Made by a program: the position numbers and the translations under genes. A stretch of DNA of 64,000 nucleotides from positions 62,001-126,000 of the forward strand of contig NZ_FNSK01000005.1 in assembly GCF_900105075.1 (NCBI RefSeq). The letters run 5' to 3'. Every line of letters begins with the position of its first letter. Within the stretch, counting starts at the first letter, position 1. The DNA comes from Rhodobacter sp. 24-YEA-8 (GTDB lineage: Bacteria > Pseudomonadota > Alphaproteobacteria > Rhodobacterales > Rhodobacteraceae). Positions 62,621 to 64,000 of this stretch are shown here, piece by piece. The notes beneath the pieces were generated by a model. It saw only the letters and a program-made list of their open reading frames with translations, was not told the origin of the DNA and did not search any database.

Positions 62621-63682
62621 TCACGAGATCATCCATTCCGAATAGCGGCGCTGTACTTCGGTCAGGTTGTCGCCCCACCAGACCGGGTCGATGATCGCGT
62701 TTTTGCCGTTGTCGAGGTCGGGCAGGAAGCTGCCTTCGGGACTGGCGCGCAATGCGGTCAGCGTCTCTGTATGGTTTGGCATGTAGAACCCGGCCAGAGC
62801 CCAGGCCTTTTGCTGTTCGGGGCGCAGACAGAATTCGATGAAGCGCTGAGCGGCTTCCTTGTTCTTCGACCCTTTCGGGATGGCGAAGAAATCAAGCGCG
62901 TTGTTGGTCTGTTCGAACGAGAAATCGAGCGGCGTGCCGCTGTCCTGGGTTGCCTTGACGCGGTTGTAGTAGCTGTAAGAAAAATCGGCCTCATTCTGCG
63001 CGACCGAGCTGACCTGCTCGGGGGTCGAGCCCGCGAATTTCGACACAAAGGGCTTGAGCTGATCTAGTTTCGCGAAGGCGCGTTCAACGTCGAGCGGGTA
63101 GAGATCCTTGGGTGCCACACCATCGGCGATCAGCGCCATCTCAAGCGTCTCTTGTGCAAGCGAGCGCATGCAGCGGCGGCCGGGGAATTTTTCGGTGTCG
63201 AAAAAGTCCGCGAAATTAACCGGATGGGCACCGGCCGGGGTGCGCTCGTCATGCCAGAGGATGCCGCCGCTGTAGAGATACATAGGCATGTAGAATTCGT
63301 TCGGGGCCTGCAACAGCCCGCTCATACCCGAAAGCGCCGGGTCAAGCTGCTCCCACAGCCCCTCTTTCGCGCCAGAGGTCGCAAAGCCCGCCGGAGCATC
63401 GATCACATCCCAGGTCACGGAATTGCTCAGAACCTGCGCCTTGACCTTGGCCATATCGCCATTGTCGACCAGCTGAACCGCGATGCCGGTTTCGGCGGTA
63501 AAAGGTTCAACAAAGGTCTCTTTCACCATCTCATGATAGGTGCCGCCCCAGGAAGTGACGGTGATCGTCGTATCGGCAGCCAGAGCGCGCCCGGTGAACA
63601 CGGTCGGTGCGGCCAGCGCAAGGCCGGTCAGGCCAAGGCCTTTCGCAAAGTTACGGCGGCTCATTGCCAGTTTATTGGTCAT
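62621..63682 (-). CDS. Spermidine/putrescine-type ABC substrate-binding protein (353 aa)
   Basis: A twin-arginine signal 'SRRNFAKGLGLTGLALA' ends near 'RALAADT'. The mature protein is PotD/PotF-like: 'ITVTSWGGTYHEMVKETFVE', 'DVIDAPAGFATSGAKEGLWE', 'GGILWHDERTPAGAHPVNFA', and a C-terminal 'YMPNHTETLTALRASPEG'. Members bind polyamines, opines or other small organic compounds. It is preceded by a PotA-type ATPase gene 27 bases away. Permeases are not in the window and probably lie to the right. Confidence 0.85.
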   Translation of the reverse strand: MTNKLAMSRRNFAKGLGLTGLALAAPTVFTGRALAADTTITVTSWGGTYHEMVKETFVEPFTAETGIAVQLVDNGDMAKVKAQVLSNSVTWDVIDAPAGFATSGAKEGLWEQLDPALSGMSGLLQAPNEFYMPMYLYSGGILWHDERTPAGAHPVNFADFFDTEKFPGRRCMRSLAQETLEMALIADGVAPKDLYPLDVERAFAKLDQLKPFVSKFAGSTPEQVSSVAQNEADFSYSYYNRVKATQDSGTPLDFSFEQTNNALDFFAIPKGSKNKEAAQRFIEFCLRPEQQKAWALAGFYMPNHTETLTALRASPEGSFLPDLDNGKNAIIDPVWWGDNLTEVQRRYSEWMIS

Positions 63683-63709
63683 TCTCAGCGTCTCCCTGTT
63701 CTGTGCGTC

Positions 63710-64000
63710 TTAAAGTGAAGAAAAATCGGGATCGGTCGGCAGCAGCCGCGCAGCTTCCGGCTTCCAGCAGAGGCCCACCTGCGTCCCGCGCTGCGGGCGC
63801 GGATGGGCCGGGCCGCTTGGTTCTTGCACGATGGCGCGTTTGCCCCCTGCCAGATTGATGAAATGGCGCACGAAGCTGCCCAGAACGATGCTGTCCTCGA
63901 CGGTACCCGTCAGGCCGCCGGTCGCCTCAGAGGGCGCGACCAGCTGCAGGGATTCGGGGCGAAGCATCAGCACGGCCTCTCCCGATGCGGGGGCACCCTC
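63710..64000 (-). CDS. PotA-type ABC transporter ATPase, C-terminal part only (window edge)
   Basis: The frame runs off the right end of the window. The visible 96 residues are a TOBE-type domain ('LMLRPESLQLVAPSEATGGL' then 'GTVEDSIVLGSFVRHFINLA', ending 'GLCWKPEAARLLP') as found at the C-terminus of PotA-like ATPases. The nucleotide-binding domain lies outside. It forms an operon with the binding protein downstream. Confidence 0.8.
   Translation of the reverse strand, partial: EGAPASGEAVLMLRPESLQLVAPSEATGGLTGTVEDSIVLGSFVRHFINLAGGKRAIVQEPSGPAHPRPQRGTQVGLCWKPEAARLLPTDPDFSSL

Overview
The window is high-G+C DNA, densely coded on both strands. It looks like an alphaproteobacterium, probably of the Rhodobacter/Paracoccus group. 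This is inferred from base composition, from the many ABC and TRAP solute uptake genes, and from family content; no rRNA or tRNA gene is present to confirm it.

Region 1 (1-20.3 kb) is a cell-surface and export region. A partial autotransporter with Ig-like repeats is followed by a seven-gene, tightly spaced + strand operon. It encodes a 3632-residue protein with an N-terminal LEPR-XLL motif and C-terminal RTX-type calcium-binding repeats, a small DUF3467 protein, a HlyD-type adaptor with a long cytoplasmic N-terminus, an M50 (site-2 type) membrane metalloprotease with a C-terminal adaptor-like domain, a TolC-type outer-membrane lipoprotein, a second HlyD-type adaptor, and an Omp85-type barrel without POTRA domains. 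There is no ABC export ATPase, so this is not a canonical type I system. It is the best candidate here for an undescribed secretion or surface-display machine.

Region 2 (20.3-24.0 kb) holds two small ORFs and a divergent two-component pair (OmpR-type regulator and 7TM sensor kinase).

Region 3 (24.0-26.2 kb) is a scar. A TRAP binding-protein gene and a double-ATPase gene have both lost their 5' ends at one junction, and a remnant of an IS5-family transposase lies beside them.

Region 4 (26.2-38.9 kb) is a catabolic block. It contains a ThDP enzyme, a GAF/PucR-type regulator, a flavin reductase with an extra C-terminal domain, an aldehyde dehydrogenase, a luciferase-like monooxygenase, an alpha/beta hydrolase, a DUF1185 protein and a divergently placed isochorismatase-like hydrolase. 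A ProV-ProW-ProX betaine-type importer follows and ends in a very strong hairpin. I infer oxidative degradation of an imported nitrogen-containing compound; the substrate cannot be read from the sequence.

Region 5 (38.9-40.2 kb) is a second scar, with another IS5-family fragment and a decayed iron-type ABC permease.

Region 6 (40.4-54.1 kb) carries a CapA-Mur ligase fusion. Opposite it is a seven-gene - strand operon for peptide uptake and hydrolysis: CocE-type hydrolase, complete Dpp/Opp-type ABC transporter and S9 peptidase. A helix-turn-helix regulator lies divergent to this operon.

Region 7 (54.9-59.7 kb) is a DeoR-type regulator with a Ugp-type ABC importer. Region 8 (59.9-64 kb, - strand) is a PotA/PotD-type importer followed by FAD-linked and FMN-linked hydroxyacid oxidoreductases; the PotA gene runs off the right edge.
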